Source of the DNA: Mycobacterium interjectum
GTDB lineage: Bacteria > Actinomycetota > Actinomycetes > Mycobacteriales > Mycobacteriaceae
Direction of reading: 5' to 3'
Assembly (NCBI GenBank): GCA_002102225.1
Contig: LQPB01000092.1
Location: forward strand, 186,001 to 250,000
DNA length: 64,000 nucleotides
Shown: positions 24,636 to 34,114 of the stretch, one piece after another
Layout: each line of letters starts with the position of its first letter
How positions within the stretch are numbered: the first letter of the stretch is position 1
Notes under the pieces: generated by a model
Databases searched by the model: none
What the model saw: the letters and a program-made list of their open reading frames with translations, nothing else
What the model was told of the DNA's origin: nothing
Position numbers and translations under genes: made by a program

Positions 24636-26887
24636 AGGCCGGCCCGCCGACTGTAGTGACCAGTGTCGAGCTGGAAATCGCGGGGATGAGCTGCGCGTCG
24701 TGCGCGATGCGCATCGAGAAGAAGCTGAACAAGCTCGACGGGGTCGACGCACAGGTCAACTACGCGACCGAGACGGCTGCCGTTACGGTCCCGGCCGGAT
24801 ACGACGCGCAAGCGCTGATCGCCGAAGTCGCGAAGGCCGGCTACGCCGCGGCACTGCCGCGGCGGAAACCCGCGCCCGAGACGCCGGAGACCACCGAACT
24901 CGCGGCCCTGCGCGCCCGGCTGGTCGCTGCGATCGCGCTCGGCGTCCCGGTGATCGCGATGGCGATGATCCCGGCGCTGCAGTTCCGCGACTGGCAGTGG
25001 GCGTCGCTGGCCCTGGCCACACCGGTGATCGGGTGGGCGGGCCGCCCGTTCCACGCCGCGGCGTGGGCGAACCTCAAACACGGCGCCGCGACCATGGACA
25101 CGCTCGTCTCGGTGGGGACGCTGTCGGCGTTCGTCTGGTCGCTGTATGCCCTGTTTTTCGGGACGGCCGGCCGGGCGGGCATGCGCCACGGCTTCGAACT
25201 GACCGCGGCGCGCGGCGACGGCGCGGGCAACATCTACTTCGAGGTGGCCGCGGGCGTGACCCTGTTCGTCCTGGCCGGCCGCTACTTCGAGAAACTCTCG
25301 AAGCGGCGCGCGGGCGCCGCGTTGCGCGCCCTGCTGCAGCTCGGCGCCAAGGACGTCGCGGTGCTGCGGGGCGGCACCGAGACACGTGTCCCCGTCGACC
25401 AGCTGCAGATCGGGGACGAGTTCGTGGTGCGCCCGGGGGAGAAGATTGCCACCGACGGGACCGTCGTCTCGGGATCCTCGGCGGTGGACGCCTCGATGCT
25501 CACCGGTGAGTCCGTGCCCGTCGAGGTGGGTGAGGGCGATCCCGTCACCGGCGCCACCGTGAACGCCGGCGGCCGGCTGGTCGTGCGCGTCACCCGCGTC
25601 GGCGAGGACACCCAGCTGGCGCAGATGGCCAGGCTCGTCGAGGCCGCGCAGTCCGGCCGGGCACGGGTGCAACGGCTCGCCGACCGCGTCGCCGGCGTGT
25701 TCGTGCCGGTCGTCATCGTGATCGCCGCGGCCACCCTCGCGATATGGCTGGCGGCCGGCGCCCCCGGCACCGCGGCGCTGACGGCAGCGGTGGCGGTGCT
25801 GATCATCGCGTGCCCCTGCGCGCTCGGGCTGGCCACGCCGACCGCTTTGTTGGTCGCCAGCGGGCGGGCGGCCCAACTCGGCGTGCTCATCAAGGGGCCC
25901 GAGGTCCTCGAGTCGACGCGCAAGGTCGACACGATCGTCCTCGACAAGACCGGCACCGTCACCACCGGCAAGATGACGCTCGTCGACGTGATCACCGGCC
26001 CGCACGCCGACCGTGAAACGCTGCTGCGCTATGCCGGGGCCCTGGAGGACGCCTCCGAGCATCCCGTCGCGCGGGCGATCGCCCGGGCCGCCGCCGCGGA
26101 ACTGGGCGGCCTGCCGGCGGTCCGGGATTTCGCCAACGTCGAAGGCCAGGGCGCGCGCGGGGTGGTCGACGGGCGGGCCGTCGCCGTCGGGCGGGAGAGC
26201 CTGTTGGCCGATCGGGGCCAGCACCTCGACGCCGAATTGTCGGCCGCCAAAGCCCGCGCCGAGGGCGACGGCAAGACCGCGGTGGCCGTCGGGTGGGACG
26301 GTCGCGCGCGCGGGATTCTGGTGGTGGCCGACACCGTCAAACCCACCAGCGCCGAGGCGATCCGGCAGCTGGAAGGCCTGGGACTGACCCCGGTGCTGCT
26401 GACCGGCGACAACGAGGCCGTCGCCCGGCGCATCGCCGACGAGGTCGGCATCGCGCAGGTCATCGCCGAGGTGCTGCCTGCCGACAAGGTCGCCGCCGTC
26501 GAGCGCTTGCAGGCCGCGGGCAGGGTCGTCGCCATGGTCGGCGACGGCGTCAACGACGCCGCGGCCCTGGCGTCGGCCGATCTGGGTCTCGCGATGGGGA
26601 CGGGCACCGACGTGGCGATCGAAGCCGCCGACCTGACCTTGATGCGTGGCGATCTGCGCGCCGCGGTGGACGCGATTCGGCTCTCCAGGCGGACGCTGCG
26701 CACGATCAAGACGAACCTGTGCTGGGCCTTCGGCTACAACGTCGCCGCCATCCCGTTGGCCGCCCTCGGCCTGCTCAACCCGATGCTGGCCGGCGCCGCG
26801 ATGGCGCTTTCCAGCGCGTTCGTCGTGGGCAACAGCCTGCGGCTGCGATCCTTCGCAAGCACGATGCGTGACGAACCTGTGGGATAG
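24632..26887 (+). CDS. P1B-type copper-exporting ATPase
   Basis: A 751-residue copper pump. It has one N-terminal HMA domain with MSCASC (about residues 19-24), six to eight membrane helices, the TGES actuator loop, the intramembrane CPC motif (394-396), the phosphorylated Asp in DKTGT (D438), an HP dipeptide in [14 protein letters not shown], and GDGVNDA (D638). All catalytic motifs are intact. The CPC motif and partner chaperone indicate Cu(I) export across the cytoplasmic membrane. The GTG start gives GTGA overlap with the chaperone; GTG 24656 is an alternative. It cannot be assigned to a particular mycobacterial Ctp by sequence alone. Confidence 0.94.
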   Translation: MKAGPPTVVTSVELEIAGMSCASCAMRIEKKLNKLDGVDAQVNYATETAAVTVPAGYDAQALIAEVAKAGYAAALPRRKPAPETPETTELAALRARLVAAIALGVPVIAMAMIPALQFRDWQWASLALATPVIGWAGRPFHAAAWANLKHGAATMDTLVSVGTLSAFVWSLYALFFGTAGRAGMRHGFELTAARGDGAGNIYFEVAAGVTLFVLAGRYFEKLSKRRAGAALRALLQLGAKDVAVLRGGTETRVPVDQLQIGDEFVVRPGEKIATDGTVVSGSSAVDASMLTGESVPVEVGEGDPVTGATVNAGGRLVVRVTRVGEDTQLAQMARLVEAAQSGRARVQRLADRVAGVFVPVVIVIAAATLAIWLAAGAPGTAALTAAVAVLIIACPCALGLATPTALLVASGRAAQLGVLIKGPEVLESTRKVDTIVLDKTGTVTTGKMTLVDVITGPHADRETLLRYAGALEDASEHPVARAIARAAAAELGGLPAVRDFANVEGQGARGVVDGRAVAVGRESLLADRGQHLDAELSAAKARAEGDGKTAVAVGWDGRARGILVVADTVKPTSAEAIRQLEGLGLTPVLLTGDNEAVARRIADEVGIAQVIAEVLPADKVAAVERLQAAGRVVAMVGDGVNDAAALASADLGLAMGTGTDVAIEAADLTLMRGDLRAAVDAIRLSRRTLRTIKTNLCWAFGYNVAAIPLAALGLLNPMLAGAAMALSSAFVVGNSLRLRSFASTMRDEPVG

Positions 26888-26968
26888 TTGATCGGGCCCG
26901 CCGCGTTCCCCGAGCCACGGCCGGCGGGTCATTCGCAGAACGATCGGATTGAGCGAAGGTCACGACCG

Positions 26969-28360
26969 TTGCCCCATTTCGTCGAACAGTGGTCCCTGCT
27001 GCACGGCTGGCTGCCGGTGGCGGCGCAAGGCCTGGCGCTGCTCGCGATCCTCGGCGCGATCGGATGGCGCAGACGGCGGTGGCGCGGCTGGCCGCTCCTG
27101 GTGGCGTTGGGGACCGCGGCCGCGGTCACGGCGCTGTCGTATTGGTACATCACGTCGATCGGGGTGGCCGGGGACCCCGCCCCGGTGTCGCTGTGGCTGT
27201 GGATAGCGTTGAGCGGGCTCGCGGCCGCGGTGCTGCTGCTGGGATGGCCGGGCGCCCGCTGGTGGCGGCGCGGCCTGGCGGTGGTTTCGGTTCCGCTGTG
27301 CGCCCTGTGCGCGGCCCTGGCCCTCAACGGCTGGGTGGGCTATTTCCCGACCGTGGCGGCCGCATGGGATCAGCTGACGTCGCAGCCCCTGCCCGATCAG
27401 ATCGATCGGCTGCGGGTCACCGCGATGCAGCTCGAGGGGACCAAACCGGCGAAGGGCGTCGTGGTGCCCGTGACGATCAGCGCCAACGCGTCGCACTTCC
27501 GCCACCGCCAGGAGCTGGTGTACCTGCCCCCGGCATGGTTCAACAGCAACCCGCCGCCCCGGCTCCCGACGGTCATGATGATCAGCTCCGCGTTCAACAC
27601 CCCTGCCGACTGGCTGCGTCCCGGGGGCGCGTTCACCGCGATCGACGACTTCGCGGCCGCCCATCACGGGTTCGCCCCGGTGCTGGTGTTCGTCGATCCC
27701 ACGGGTTCGTTCGACAACGACACCGAGTGCGTCAACGGCAGCCGCGGTAACGCCGCCGATCACCTGACGAAGGACGTCGTGCCCTTCGTGGTGTCGAACT
27801 TCGGGGTGAGCGCCGACCGGGCCAACTGGGGCGTCGCCGGATGGTCGATGGGCGGCACCTGCGCCGTCGACCTGGCCGTCATGCATCCGGAGCTGTTCAG
27901 CGCCTTCGTCGACATCGCCGGCGACCGCGGCCCCAGCATCGGCACGAAGGACCAGACCGTCGCCCGGTTGTTCGGCGGCAACGTCGAGGCCTGGGCGGCA
28001 TTCGACCCGGCCACCGTCATCGCCCGCCACGGCCGCTACACCGGGCTGTCGGGATGGTTCGACGTGCCCGCGGCGTCCGGCCCGCGCACCGTCGCCCAGG
28101 AAGCCAATCCCGACCTCGCCGTTCCCAGCGCCGACCCGGCCGCCAACCCGGAGGGCCAGGACGCCGCGGCCAACGCGCTGTGCGCCGTCGCGACGGCAAA
28201 CGGCATCAGCTGCGCAGTGGTCACCCAACCCGGCAGGCACGATTGGCCGTTCGCCGCCCAGGCGTTCGCCGCGTCGCTGCCGTGGCTGGCGGGGACGCTG
28301 GGCACCCCGGGCGTCGAGCCCGTCCCGTTGCCGCAGCGCGGCGGCGGGGCTCCCCATTGA
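26969..28360 (+). CDS. Membrane-anchored esterase, alpha/beta hydrolase fold
   Basis: About 463 residues. The N-terminal 130 residues hold four hydrophobic segments (LPVAAQGLALLAILGAIGW; WPLLVALGTAAAVTALSYWY; LWIALSGLAAAVLLLGW; GLAVVSVPLCALCAALAL). An esterase domain of the Ag85/EstD-like type follows, with PTVMMISSAFNTPADWL, the nucleophile elbow GWSMGG and a late GRHDWPFAAQAF as the likely catalytic His. It probably acts outside the membrane on a cell-wall or lipid ester. The TTG start at 26969 has GAAGG upstream; the frame is open back to 26888, adjoining the copper ATPase stop codon, so the start is uncertain. Confidence 0.8.
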   Translation: MPHFVEQWSLLHGWLPVAAQGLALLAILGAIGWRRRRWRGWPLLVALGTAAAVTALSYWYITSIGVAGDPAPVSLWLWIALSGLAAAVLLLGWPGARWWRRGLAVVSVPLCALCAALALNGWVGYFPTVAAAWDQLTSQPLPDQIDRLRVTAMQLEGTKPAKGVVVPVTISANASHFRHRQELVYLPPAWFNSNPPPRLPTVMMISSAFNTPADWLRPGGAFTAIDDFAAAHHGFAPVLVFVDPTGSFDNDTECVNGSRGNAADHLTKDVVPFVVSNFGVSADRANWGVAGWSMGGTCAVDLAVMHPELFSAFVDIAGDRGPSIGTKDQTVARLFGGNVEAWAAFDPATVIARHGRYTGLSGWFDVPAASGPRTVAQEANPDLAVPSADPAANPEGQDAAANALCAVATANGISCAVVTQPGRHDWPFAAQAFAASLPWLAGTLGTPGVEPVPLPQRGGGAPH

Positions 28361-28430
28361 TCACAGCTACGCAAGATCGTTACCTTTTCGAGGCTGAATT
28401 CACAGCTGACCCTCCTGTAACGAACCCGAC

Positions 28431-29420
28431 ATGTTCGAACGGGCGCTGGTACCGTTCGCTGCTGTGGCGGCGGAGTTTGGCAGCGAGGGCATCCGGGGTA
28501 CCGGATCGCGCGTGCCGACATCGCACCGCAAAAGACCTGCACGAAACCGCGCCTTCGCCATCACCGCCTTCCGCGGGGCCTCGGATCGGGGTCTCGGCGC
28601 GCCGGAGCTGAACCGGCGCCGTTTCCTCGGGGCCCTGGCCGCGGCCACCGTCGCCGGCGTGGGGGCGGCTCGTCTGGTGGTCGACCCGCAACCCCGCACC
28701 TTCGCCCAGACGCCCCCGGCGAACGTGGCAGCAACGTCGGGTCCGACCGCGCCGGCGGCGCTGCTACCGCCTCCTCCGGTCAGCGCGCGCATTCCGCTGC
28801 CCGGTGGCGGCGCGCTGACCAAGATTCCCGGCGAGGGCGACTTGCTGGCGCTGACCGTGGACGACGGCGTCAACAGCGAGGTGGTGCGCGCCTACACCCA
28901 GTTCGCCAAAGACACCGGTGTGCGGCTGACCTTGTTCGTCAACGGGGTCTACGAGTCCTGGACCGAAAACCAGCAGATGCTGCGGCCGCTGGTCGACTCC
29001 GGGCAGATCCAGCTGGGCAACCACACCTGGTCGCACCCGGATCTGACCACTCTGCCCAAAGAGCAGATCGCCCAGCAGATCACCCGCAACGACGATTTCC
29101 TGAAGAAGACCTACGGCATCGGCGCGAAACCGTACTGGCGGCCGCCGTACGCGAAACGCAACGCCGCCGTCGACGCGGTGGCCGCCGACCTCGGCTACAC
29201 CGTCCCGACCCTGTGGTCGGGCTCGCTGTCCGACTCCACCCTGATCCACGAGGATTACATCGTGAAGATGGCCGATCAGTACTTCACCCCGCAGTCCATC
29301 GTCATCGGCCACCTCAATCACCTGCCGGTCACGCACGTCTACCCGGAACTCGTCGAAATCATCCGGGACCGAAACCTGCGCACCGTCACCCTCAACGACG
29401 TCTTCCTCAAAACGCCGTAG
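28431..29420 (+). CDS. Tat-exported polysaccharide deacetylase (CE4)
   Basis: A 329-residue or shorter protein. A twin-arginine signal (NRRRFLGALAAATVAGVGAARL) begins near residue 61, so the true start may be downstream of ATG 28431, for instance GTG 28512. A Pro/Ala linker follows, then the NodB domain with LTVDDGVN (metal Asp-Asp pair), NHTWSHPDL (metal His pair), YWRPPYAKRN and a late IVIGHLNHLP. It should remove N- or O-acetyl groups from a cell-wall glycan such as peptidoglycan outside the membrane. Confidence 0.87.
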   Translation: MFERALVPFAAVAAEFGSEGIRGTGSRVPTSHRKRPARNRAFAITAFRGASDRGLGAPELNRRRFLGALAAATVAGVGAARLVVDPQPRTFAQTPPANVAATSGPTAPAALLPPPPVSARIPLPGGGALTKIPGEGDLLALTVDDGVNSEVVRAYTQFAKDTGVRLTLFVNGVYESWTENQQMLRPLVDSGQIQLGNHTWSHPDLTTLPKEQIAQQITRNDDFLKKTYGIGAKPYWRPPYAKRNAAVDAVAADLGYTVPTLWSGSLSDSTLIHEDYIVKMADQYFTPQSIVIGHLNHLPVTHVYPELVEIIRDRNLRTVTLNDVFLKTP

Positions 29421-29450
29421 CGGCGCAGCGCTCGCTCAACAGGGAGCCCG

Positions 29451-30218
29451 ATGGACGCACCCGATCCGCAGCGGCTCGGCGGTCTCGCCTGGGTCCGTCG
29501 AACCGGCGGTCGGCTGTCGCGCGCCGAGCGACGCCGGCTCTTCGTCGCAATTGCGGTGGGCCAGTGGGAGAACGCCGTGGGCAGGACCAAGCTCGCGCTG
29601 GGCCGGCTCCCCCCAGCGGCCGCACGCGTCGACCTCGATAGGTTTCGGGTGCCCGATTCGAAGTTTGCCCGTGCAGCCGAGGAGGCGTGCGCTGAACTGC
29701 CGCCCGGCCTGCAGGGCCACTCCTACCGCACCTGGTTGTTCGGGCGTGCCCTCGCGGCCGTCGATCGGCGCCAGCTCGACGACGAGCTCTTCTACTGTGG
29801 CGCGCTCCTGCACGACTACGGCATCGTCAATCCTGCGGCGGACCGCGATTTCACGCTCGGCAGCGTCGAGCGACTGCTTTCGTGCGCGACCGCCGCGGGG
29901 CTGGACGACGAGCGCACCGAGCTACTCGCGGATGGCATCTGCGTTCACACGACGCCGGGCGTCAAAGTCGACACCGACGGCGCGATAGGCTGTTATCTGC
30001 AGTGGGGGGCCATGGTCGACGGCGCCGGATTGCGGATCTGGGATGTCGCTCCCCGCAATGTCGAAGCGGTGCTGCACCGTTACCCGCGGGGCGATTTCAA
30101 ACGGGAGCTGATCGGCCTGGCGCGCGCCGAGGCGGCCGCGGTGCCGCGGGGGCGCTTCGGGCTCCTGGTTCGGTGTGGATTGCCGTTAGCCGTGCGGATG
30201 GCGCCGTTCGACTCCTAG
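29451..30218 (+). CDS. HD-domain phosphohydrolase-like protein
   Basis: A 255-residue soluble protein. The HD metal site is visible as H90 (LQGHSYRTW), the HD doublet at 121-122 (GALLHDYG) and ICVHTTPG further on, as in metal-dependent phosphohydrolases and cyanamide-hydratase-like proteins. HSYRTWLFG resembles the cyanamide-hydratase-like branch. It starts 30 bases after the deacetylase gene and its stop overlaps that of the convergent Rieske oxygenase by four bases. The substrate is unknown. Confidence 0.8.
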   Translation: MDAPDPQRLGGLAWVRRTGGRLSRAERRRLFVAIAVGQWENAVGRTKLALGRLPPAAARVDLDRFRVPDSKFARAAEEACAELPPGLQGHSYRTWLFGRALAAVDRRQLDDELFYCGALLHDYGIVNPAADRDFTLGSVERLLSCATAAGLDDERTELLADGICVHTTPGVKVDTDGAIGCYLQWGAMVDGAGLRIWDVAPRNVEAVLHRYPRGDFKRELIGLARAEAAAVPRGRFGLLVRCGLPLAVRMAPFDS

Positions 30219-31384
30219 CCGGCCATTGCGCCAAGGCGCTCATCGAGGTTGGCGTGGAAATGTCCGATTGCGCTCTCGTGCCGGCCAAACTCTACGAATT
30301 TGTTTGCACCCGAATGCAATCCGCGTTGCACGCCCGCCGACATCTCGTTGTCCTCGGCGAGACCCTGCTCGATGAAGCTGCCGGTGCCCACCAGTTTCGC
30401 GGAAGGGTCGGAAGAAGCTCGTTCGGCGACTTCGGGTTTCACCATCGAGTAGGTGCTCACCGTGGTGTGGCACACGTCCACCGGGTCGATCGCCACCACG
30501 GAGACCACGTCGGGGAAAGTCGCCACCATGACGTTGGGGAACAACTGGTAGACGTAGGTGACCCGGGCGTCGACGTTCCAGCTCGATTCTGGACGGTCGC
30601 GGAGCCGTTCGATATTGCGGTACGGGAAGGTGAGTCGGCTGTTCGGCCCGAACGTTTCGACGACGTTGAGGTCGTCGTATTGCACCGGGAAGAAGGTGTC
30701 TCGGTGCGTTGAGCGGAGGTGATAGCCCTCCAGGAATTGTTCGACGAGCACCTTCCAGTTCATCGCCCGCACCGTCGAATCCGTATACACAAGCCGCTGC
30801 GTGGGCAGCAGTTTGTCGCGCCATGGGCTCCCGTCGGTCAGCGCCGCCGTCGAATCGTCGGCGTCGAGGCCCGATGAGTCGAGCGGATCGATCACGATCA
30901 GCCCGTCCACCTCGCGGCTGGGGACCTCGACCAAACCGCGGGTAGAGGCGTCCAGGCCGGGAAACGCCTCGGCGTGGGGGACGTGCGCGAGCGAGCCGTC
31001 CAGGCGATACGTCCAGCCGTGGTAGCGGCAGACCAAGGCGTGCGAGCAGCCGGGCCCACCGACCAGCGCGAAGCCGCGATGCCGGCAGGCGTTGCGGAAC
31101 ACCCGCGCCCGTCGATCGTGTCCGCGCACCGCGAAGAGCGGCACGCCGAAGGCGACCCGCTCGACGTGGTCCCCCGGTGCGGGGATCGCCGCCGAGGGAA
31201 CAAAGACACTCGGCATCGCCCGAAGTAGCCGGATTTCGTCGGCGAATCGACGTGCGCTCAAATAGTTTTCGACCGGCTCACGCCAGGCCGCACCCTCGTC
31301 GGTGGTACCGGCGTCGATGTGGGCGAGGACGCGCCGGACGATCTGCACATCGTCGGCGAGCACCGACTTCGTCGGCAGGCTCAT
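30215..31384 (-). CDS. Rieske non-heme iron oxygenase, alpha subunit
   Basis: A 389-residue ring-hydroxylating-type oxygenase. The Rieske 2Fe-2S motif is C100-R-H102 with C119-R-Y-H122. The mononuclear iron site is EGYHLRSTH (H222, H227), with a third ligand likely in the AEDNEMSAG segment. It uses electrons from a reductase encoded elsewhere to hydroxylate or demethylate an organic substrate, aromatic or quaternary-ammonium type. ATG 31384 gives the normal family start. It is divergent from a PaaX-like regulator across a dyad-rich gap. Confidence 0.9.
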   Translation of the reverse strand: MSLPTKSVLADDVQIVRRVLAHIDAGTTDEGAAWREPVENYLSARRFADEIRLLRAMPSVFVPSAAIPAPGDHVERVAFGVPLFAVRGHDRRARVFRNACRHRGFALVGGPGCSHALVCRYHGWTYRLDGSLAHVPHAEAFPGLDASTRGLVEVPSREVDGLIVIDPLDSSGLDADDSTAALTDGSPWRDKLLPTQRLVYTDSTVRAMNWKVLVEQFLEGYHLRSTHRDTFFPVQYDDLNVVETFGPNSRLTFPYRNIERLRDRPESSWNVDARVTYVYQLFPNVMVATFPDVVSVVAIDPVDVCHTTVSTYSMVKPEVAERASSDPSAKLVGTGSFIEQGLAEDNEMSAGVQRGLHSGANKFVEFGRHESAIGHFHANLDERLGAMAG

Positions 31385-31389
31385 GCGTG

Positions 31390-31433
31390 CCAGTATCACA
31401 CTGGCGTTGTCACGTGTCAATGATTTAGTGATA
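31390..31433. promoter_or_regulatory. Dyad-rich operator region for Rieske/PaaX pair
   Basis: The 61-base gap holds CCAGT/ACTGG (31390-31394 and 31400-31404), TATCAC/GTGATA (31394-31399 and 31428-31433), and TTGTCACGTGTCAA (31408-31421) centred on CACGTG. These nested dyads fit regulator binding over both divergent promoters. Confidence 0.5.
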
Positions 31434-31445
31434 TCGTTGTTTTCC

Positions 31446-32258
31446 GTGCCCGCCCCGCCCCGATCGCGAGTGAGCGACCTGATCGACAGCCGGCCCCTCA
31501 GCGCGCGCTCGGTGCTGGCGTCGGCCTTGCTCGGATCCGACCGGGGGCGCCTGACGGTGGCGGAACTGGTCGCCGTGGCCTCGCTGTTCGGCATCAGCGC
31601 CGGCGCGGCCCGCACGTGCCTGTGGCGGATGGTGTCCAACGGCGAACTGGCCGCCGACGACGGCAGTTACGCGCTCGCGGGCCGATTGTCGGAACGCCGG
31701 GAGCGCGTCGACGAGGCTTCGCGGATCGACGACGTCGCCGCGCAACGATGGGATGGGACATGGGAATTGGCGATCGTCGCGCTGGAGCGCCGGTCGGCGG
31801 CCGAGCGCCTCGAATTGCGGAAGGCCGCGGCGGCGCTACACCTGGCCGAGCTTCGCGAAGGTGTGTGGATTAGGCCCGACAACCTTGACCCGCACCGATT
31901 TCCGACGCTTCGGACGGTCATCGACCAGCAGTGCACGCACTTTCACGGTGCCGCCACGGACATCAGCACGGAGAAAGTGCGCGCGCTGTTTTCCTTGGAC
32001 GAGTGGGCGGAAGGTGCCGGGCTGCTCGCCGACGCCATGGACGCCGCGCTCGACACGGGCAACCGGGATGATTCGACGGAAAGCTTCACCTACGAATTCG
32101 CGCTCTCGATCGCCGTGGTCCGGCATCTCCAGCTCGACCCGGTGCTGCCGGCCGAGCTCACCGGCGAGCATTGGCCTGCACCCAGGCTGCGCGGCACTTA
32201 CCGCCGCTTCGATCGGGCCTTCAAACGTCGCATGGACGGCGCTTTCCGGCGGCCTTGA
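31446..32258 (+). CDS. PaaX-like transcriptional regulator
   Basis: A 270-residue protein with the PaaX layout. The N-terminal winged helix (SARSVLASALLGSDRGRLTVAELVAVASLFGISAGAARTCLWRMVSNGEL) is followed by a central domain (WDGTWELAIV) and a C-terminal domain (LRGTYRRFDRAFK). Family members are repressors that respond to CoA thioesters, such as phenylacetyl-CoA. The GTG at 31446 is chosen for length and family N-terminus. It is divergent from the Rieske oxygenase, its likely target; no paa genes are in view. Confidence 0.85.
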   Translation: MPAPPRSRVSDLIDSRPLSARSVLASALLGSDRGRLTVAELVAVASLFGISAGAARTCLWRMVSNGELAADDGSYALAGRLSERRERVDEASRIDDVAAQRWDGTWELAIVALERRSAAERLELRKAAAALHLAELREGVWIRPDNLDPHRFPTLRTVIDQQCTHFHGAATDISTEKVRALFSLDEWAEGAGLLADAMDAALDTGNRDDSTESFTYEFALSIAVVRHLQLDPVLPAELTGEHWPAPRLRGTYRRFDRAFKRRMDGAFRRP

Positions 32259-32269
32259 CCTCGATCGCG

Positions 32270-32530
32270 TTACAGCGAATCGACAACCTCTTTGGCCTCC
32301 CGCAGCCCGGCACCGGTCAGCTCGCGGAACAGCTTGATGGCGGCGATGGCGTTCCCGGCGCGGGCCAGCGCGACGACTTCCGACGGCACGCCGCCCTCGA
32401 GTACGCCCGGCGCTGTCGCGCCGACGTCGCTGCCGAACGTCGGGCACGGGACCCCGAGCCGGTCGGAGAGCAGGCGAACCTGATGTTCGAGCAGTGCGAT
32501 CCGCCGGTAAAGCTGGGCATCTTCTATCAC
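32270..32530 (-). CDS. Small protein with ribosomal L7/L12 C-terminal-like domain
   Basis: An 86-residue protein. Residues 1-25 form a predicted coiled-coil helix (MIEDAQLYRRIALLEHQVRLL). Residues 48-86 (PSEVVALARAGNAIAAIKLFRELTGAGLREAKEVVDSL) match the L7/L12 C-terminal fold, including the AIKLFRE and GLREAKEVVD helices that contact translation factors. It lacks the L7/L12 dimerisation domain, so it is not the ribosomal stalk protein. Stand-alone copies occur in actinobacteria, function unknown. It is convergent with the PaaX-like gene. Confidence 0.75.
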   Translation of the reverse strand: MIEDAQLYRRIALLEHQVRLLSDRLGVPCPTFGSDVGATAPGVLEGGVPSEVVALARAGNAIAAIKLFRELTGAGLREAKEVVDSL

Positions 32531-32566
32531 GCAATGATTATGCGCGAAAGCGGGCCGCCGGAGCGC

Positions 32567-33958
32567 CTATGCGGCGTCGGGGGATCCAGCCGGCACGATG
32601 TTCTGGTTGATGTGGAACACGTTGCCCGGATCGTATTGCGCCTTAATCTCGCTGAGCCGCTGGTAATTCGGGCCGTAAGTCGCGCGGACCCGGTCTTGCC
32701 CTTCGTCCATCATGAAGTTGACGTAGGCACCGCCGGCCGAGTGCGGGTGGATGGCGTTCCAGTAGTCGACCGTCCACCGCTTCAGCACCGCCGCGTTGGC
32801 CGGGTCCGGATCGACCCCCGCGATCACCTGTGAAAAGTTCACGTCCCGATAGGCCCACGCGGTGTCGGTCTGACCGACCCGATGGACCGCACCGTCGATC
32901 GGGTAGAGGTGCATCGTGGAGTGCATCGTGGGCAGTTCCTCGGTGAAGCGGGCGTGGGCTTCGACCGCTGCGTCGGGCACGGCGCGGATGAAGTCGCCGC
33001 GCCAATACCATTGCAGGCCTTTGGGATACAGGGCATCAAAGGTGGACTGCAACGCGGGATACGGCGCCGCGCCCAGGCCCTCGAAGGCCGGCTGCATCTG
33101 GCGAACGGGCGCGAACGCCTCGTCGGCACGGGCGGGATCGCCGCTGTAGCACCAGACCACGGCGCATGCCTTCTGCAGGTGGAACGCCTCGGGGAAGGGC
33201 GGCACCGGCGGGACGGTCATGCTCGCGAAGAAACCGTAGAGATCGTCGTCCTGCGCGGGCAGGAAGTCCCGGTACCACCTGAGGATGTCGGCGGTGGCCG
33301 ATGCCGGCCAGGCCGTCGGACCGCAGATCACCGTGTGCACCGGATGCAGCCGGAACGTGAACGAGGTGACGACGCCGAAGTTGCCGCCGCCGCCGCGCAG
33401 GGCCCAGAACAGATCGGGATGTTCCGATTCGGACGCGGTCACCACGCGACCCTCGGCCAGGACGACCTCGGCCTCCAACAGGTTGTCGATGGTGAGCCCG
33501 TACTTGCGGGTCAGATAGCCGTGGCCGCCGCCCAGGGTAAGGCCGCCGACGCCGGTGCTGGAGATGATGCCGGACGGCGTCGCCAGCCCGTGCGCATGGG
33601 TCGCGGCGTCCACGTGTGCCCACGTCGCCCCGCCCTGCACGCGGACGATGCGCCGGTCGGGGTCCACGTCGACACGGTTCATCGGCGAGAGGTCGATGAC
33701 GACGCCGCCGTCAACGCAGCCGAAGCCGGGGCCGTTGTGGCCGCCGCCCCGGACGGCGACCGCCAGGCGTGCCGTGCGGGCGAACTCCAGGGCGCCCGCG
33801 ACGTCGGCGGCGGACGCGCAACGCACGATCACCGCCGGCCGCTTGTCGATCATGGCGTTGTGCAGCGCGCGGGCCTCGTCGTAGCCGGGGTCGTCGGGGA
33901 GGATGACCTCTGCTCCGAATCGGCCGCGCAGTTCGTCGGTTGCGGTGGTCAGGCTCAT
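32567..33958 (-). CDS. BBE-type FAD-linked oxidase
   Basis: A 463-residue flavoenzyme of the berberine-bridge/6-hydroxynicotine oxidase group. The PCMH FAD domain contains VRGGGHNGPGFG, with the His that usually attaches to FAD, and STGVGGLTLGGGHGYLTRKYG. The second, cysteine-linked attachment site of bicovalent relatives is missing, so one covalent bond is expected. The C-terminal BBE motif YDPGNVFHINQNI is present. It oxidises a sugar, alcohol or alkaloid with O2, forming H2O2. No signal peptide is visible. It is divergent from a large LuxR-type regulator. Confidence 0.9.
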   Translation of the reverse strand: MSLTTATDELRGRFGAEVILPDDPGYDEARALHNAMIDKRPAVIVRCASAADVAGALEFARTARLAVAVRGGGHNGPGFGCVDGGVVIDLSPMNRVDVDPDRRIVRVQGGATWAHVDAATHAHGLATPSGIISSTGVGGLTLGGGHGYLTRKYGLTIDNLLEAEVVLAEGRVVTASESEHPDLFWALRGGGGNFGVVTSFTFRLHPVHTVICGPTAWPASATADILRWYRDFLPAQDDDLYGFFASMTVPPVPPFPEAFHLQKACAVVWCYSGDPARADEAFAPVRQMQPAFEGLGAAPYPALQSTFDALYPKGLQWYWRGDFIRAVPDAAVEAHARFTEELPTMHSTMHLYPIDGAVHRVGQTDTAWAYRDVNFSQVIAGVDPDPANAAVLKRWTVDYWNAIHPHSAGGAYVNFMMDEGQDRVRATYGPNYQRLSEIKAQYDPGNVFHINQNIVPAGSPDAA

Positions 33959-34059
33959 GGCCGCATCTCCTTGTTTGCTCGGAGGTCGTGATGCCGCGAC
34001 GCTACGAGGGGAGGCGGGCGTGCGTCATGACCACAACAGAGCATTTCCGAGGCACTCAA

Positions 34060-34108
34060 CGATAGTCACATCTGACTATCGACCGACCGACATCGGCGCG
34101 GCTACGTT
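34060..34108 (+). promoter_or_regulatory. Perfect 9-bp inverted repeat and leaderless promoter
   Basis: CGATAGTCA (34060-34068) and TGACTATCG (34073-34081) form a perfect dyad with a four-base spacer. A -10-like TACGTT (34103-34108) lies six bases before the ATG at 34115, which suggests a leaderless transcript for the regulator gene. Confidence 0.5.
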
Positions 34109-34114
34109 GTTTGC

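Noticed and set aside
24611-26932. 773-codon frame antisense to the copper ATPase
   Set aside because: Arg/Gly/His-rich translation typical of the third-codon GC bias of the opposite strand; the ATPase has all catalytic motifs.
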